Shown: positions 63,111 through 64,000 of the stretch, piece after piece
Position numbering within the stretch: the first letter of the stretch is position 1
Layout of the letters: every line of letters begins with the position of its first letter
NCBI GenBank assembly: GCA_002433485.1
Contig: DJIF01000054.1
Span: 4,656-68,655 of the forward strand
Reading direction: 5' to 3'
DNA from: Deltaproteobacteria bacterium UBA6601
GTDB lineage: Bacteria > Myxococcota_A > UBA796 > UBA9615
DNA length: 64,000 nucleotides
Notes under the pieces: model-generated
Database searches by the model: none
Told to the model about the DNA's origin: nothing
Seen by the model: only the letters and a program-made list of their open reading frames with translations
Translations under genes and position numbers: made by a program

Positions 63111-63205
63111 CACCCCCAATAGGGTGTTGTTCACGCCGAGCACAACACAGCTGAGCCCGGCCCCTGCTATCCTCAGCCCCCAACCGAGCAGCGCAAAGGA
63201 TAAAC

Positions 63206-63931
63206 GTGGCCGAGTTTCGAGTATTCAAGGGACGCGAGCAATTGGCTCAATACAGCTTTCGTGCGGGCAGCGTCCGCATCGGCCGCAACCCTAACTGCGA
63301 CATCCATCTCAGCGACCCATCGGTTTCGCGCAATCACGCCGAGATTAACCTTCAAGGTGAGGCCTGGGTGCTCAAGAGCAGCCAGGCCCGTAACGGCATG
63401 TTCGTCAACGGCAACATGGTCAACTTCCGGGTGCTCAAGCCCGGCGACCTCATCGAAATCAGCCACTTCGTGATCCAATTCGACGAAGGGCGTGACGCAA
63501 TCGACAACCAGGGCTCGAGCATGCCAATGGCAGACACCGAGCGAGTGCTCAAGGAAGGCGAAGACAGTACGACGGTAAGCATCAGCCTCCACGACGCGCT
63601 GCAAATTCACCAACTCAACACGCAAGTAATGGGCGCTCACCTCGCCTGGTATGACGAAGGTCATGACGAAAACATTGTGCCCATTGAACAGGAGCGAACC
63701 CTGATTGGCAGCACCCCGGACTGCCAGGCCCAACTCCAGCCCCGCCATGGAGCGGCCGGACTGTGTGCCGCTATCGTAAAGGACGATGACAGCTACATGC
63801 TGGAGCCGTTAAAGGATTCCGGCGATCTCAAGATCAACGCGGTCGGGGTAGCTCGTCCGACCCGCCTTGCCGACGGTGACCGCATCCTTTGGGGCAACTA
63901 CATCCTTCAATTCCGCCTACCTTTCGACTGA
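63206..63931 (+). CDS. FHA-domain protein with a second degenerate FHA-like domain
   Basis: 241 aa, cytoplasmic. The first domain (about 5-90) is a clear FHA phosphothreonine-binding module: VRIGRNPNCDIHLSDPSVSRNHAEI and NGMFVNGNMV hold the Arg, Ser-x-x-His and Asn residues that contact phosphothreonine. A second domain (about 145-241) keeps the fold-like pattern RTLIGSTPDCQAQL and RLADGDRILWGNYILQF but lacks the SxxH motif, so it probably does not bind phosphothreonine. GTG start with AAAGGA six bases upstream. No Ser/Thr kinase gene lies in the window. The remaining 69 bases to the edge show nothing recognisable. Confidence 0.88.
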   Translation: MAEFRVFKGREQLAQYSFRAGSVRIGRNPNCDIHLSDPSVSRNHAEINLQGEAWVLKSSQARNGMFVNGNMVNFRVLKPGDLIEISHFVIQFDEGRDAIDNQGSSMPMADTERVLKEGEDSTTVSISLHDALQIHQLNTQVMGAHLAWYDEGHDENIVPIEQERTLIGSTPDCQAQLQPRHGAAGLCAAIVKDDDSYMLEPLKDSGDLKINAVGVARPTRLADGDRILWGNYILQFRLPFD

Positions 63932-64000
63932 CGAGGCAAGGCCGCTCCAAGGGTTACCAGAGGCGGAACAGGCGAGTCGATCAAAGCCAGCTCGGCGGGT

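Overview
This is 64 kb of GC-rich bacterial chromosome carrying mostly single-copy housekeeping genes mixed with envelope lipoproteins. No rRNA, tRNA, insertion sequence, prophage or CRISPR array was recognised. The envelope genes have a myxobacterial/deltaproteobacterial flavour: MopE-type Asp/Asn-rich metal-binding repeats, C-terminal Cys-hydrophobic-Arg anchors resembling MYXO-CTERM, PPC-like domains, Oar-like TonB receptors and HDOD/FHA proteins. With the DAP-type MurE and the outer-membrane proteins this suggests a diderm of the Myxococcota or a related uncultured lineage. That placement is inference.

Layout. 1-6.4 kb (minus): a fused glycyl-tRNA synthetase alpha-beta gene (glyQS, running off the left edge) downstream of dnaE. 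6.6-9.0 kb (plus): a small outer-membrane-type protein, a beta-propeller lipoprotein and a tiny membrane protein. 9.1-14.7 kb (minus): an Oar-like TonB-dependent receptor followed by a large MopE-repeat lipoprotein. 15-16.5 kb (plus): a zinc-ribbon membrane protein and mreB. 16.6-33.6 kb (minus): the division and cell-wall (dcw) cluster in the order mraZ-rsmH-ftsL-ftsI-murE-murF-mraY-ftsW-murG-murC-murB-ftsQ-ftsA-ftsZ, with no murD or ddl. A promoter with MraZ boxes precedes mraZ and a second consensus-like promoter precedes ftsQ. smpB lies upstream.

34.4-40.1 kb (plus): a redox operon with a TlpA-like lipoprotein, a VKOR-DsbA fusion, prmA, an unknown protein and a cytoplasmic propeller protein. 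40.3-44.0 kb (plus): korA-korB (2-oxoacid:ferredoxin oxidoreductase) and a class I glutamine amidotransferase. 44.1-50.7 kb: a surface peptidoglycan amidase with a lytic-transglycosylase-like N-terminus, an FGGY sugar kinase, a Cys-rich lipoprotein, a MopE-repeat lipoprotein that also carries a C-terminal anchor, and a PPC-like lipoprotein. 50.8-58.8 kb: an HDOD signalling protein, a lipocalin/tocopherol-cyclase-like protein, a TMTC-like GT-C glycosyltransferase, a PqqD-like/zinc-ribbon protein, a UDP-sugar pyrophosphorylase, a lipoprotein and a DUF2064 transferase. 59-64 kb: a PPC lipoprotein with an Asp-rich tether, a HEAT-like lipoprotein and an FHA protein.

The cell-wall genes form one biosynthetic and division unit: lipid II synthesis, its polymerisation by FtsW/FtsI and its placement by FtsZ/FtsA/FtsQ/FtsL, with MreB beside it. 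The redox genes would form and shuffle disulfides in the Cys-rich exported proteins common here. Convergent genes are separated by hairpins that often include stop codons, and several genes show a -10 element so close to the start codon that leaderless mRNAs are likely.
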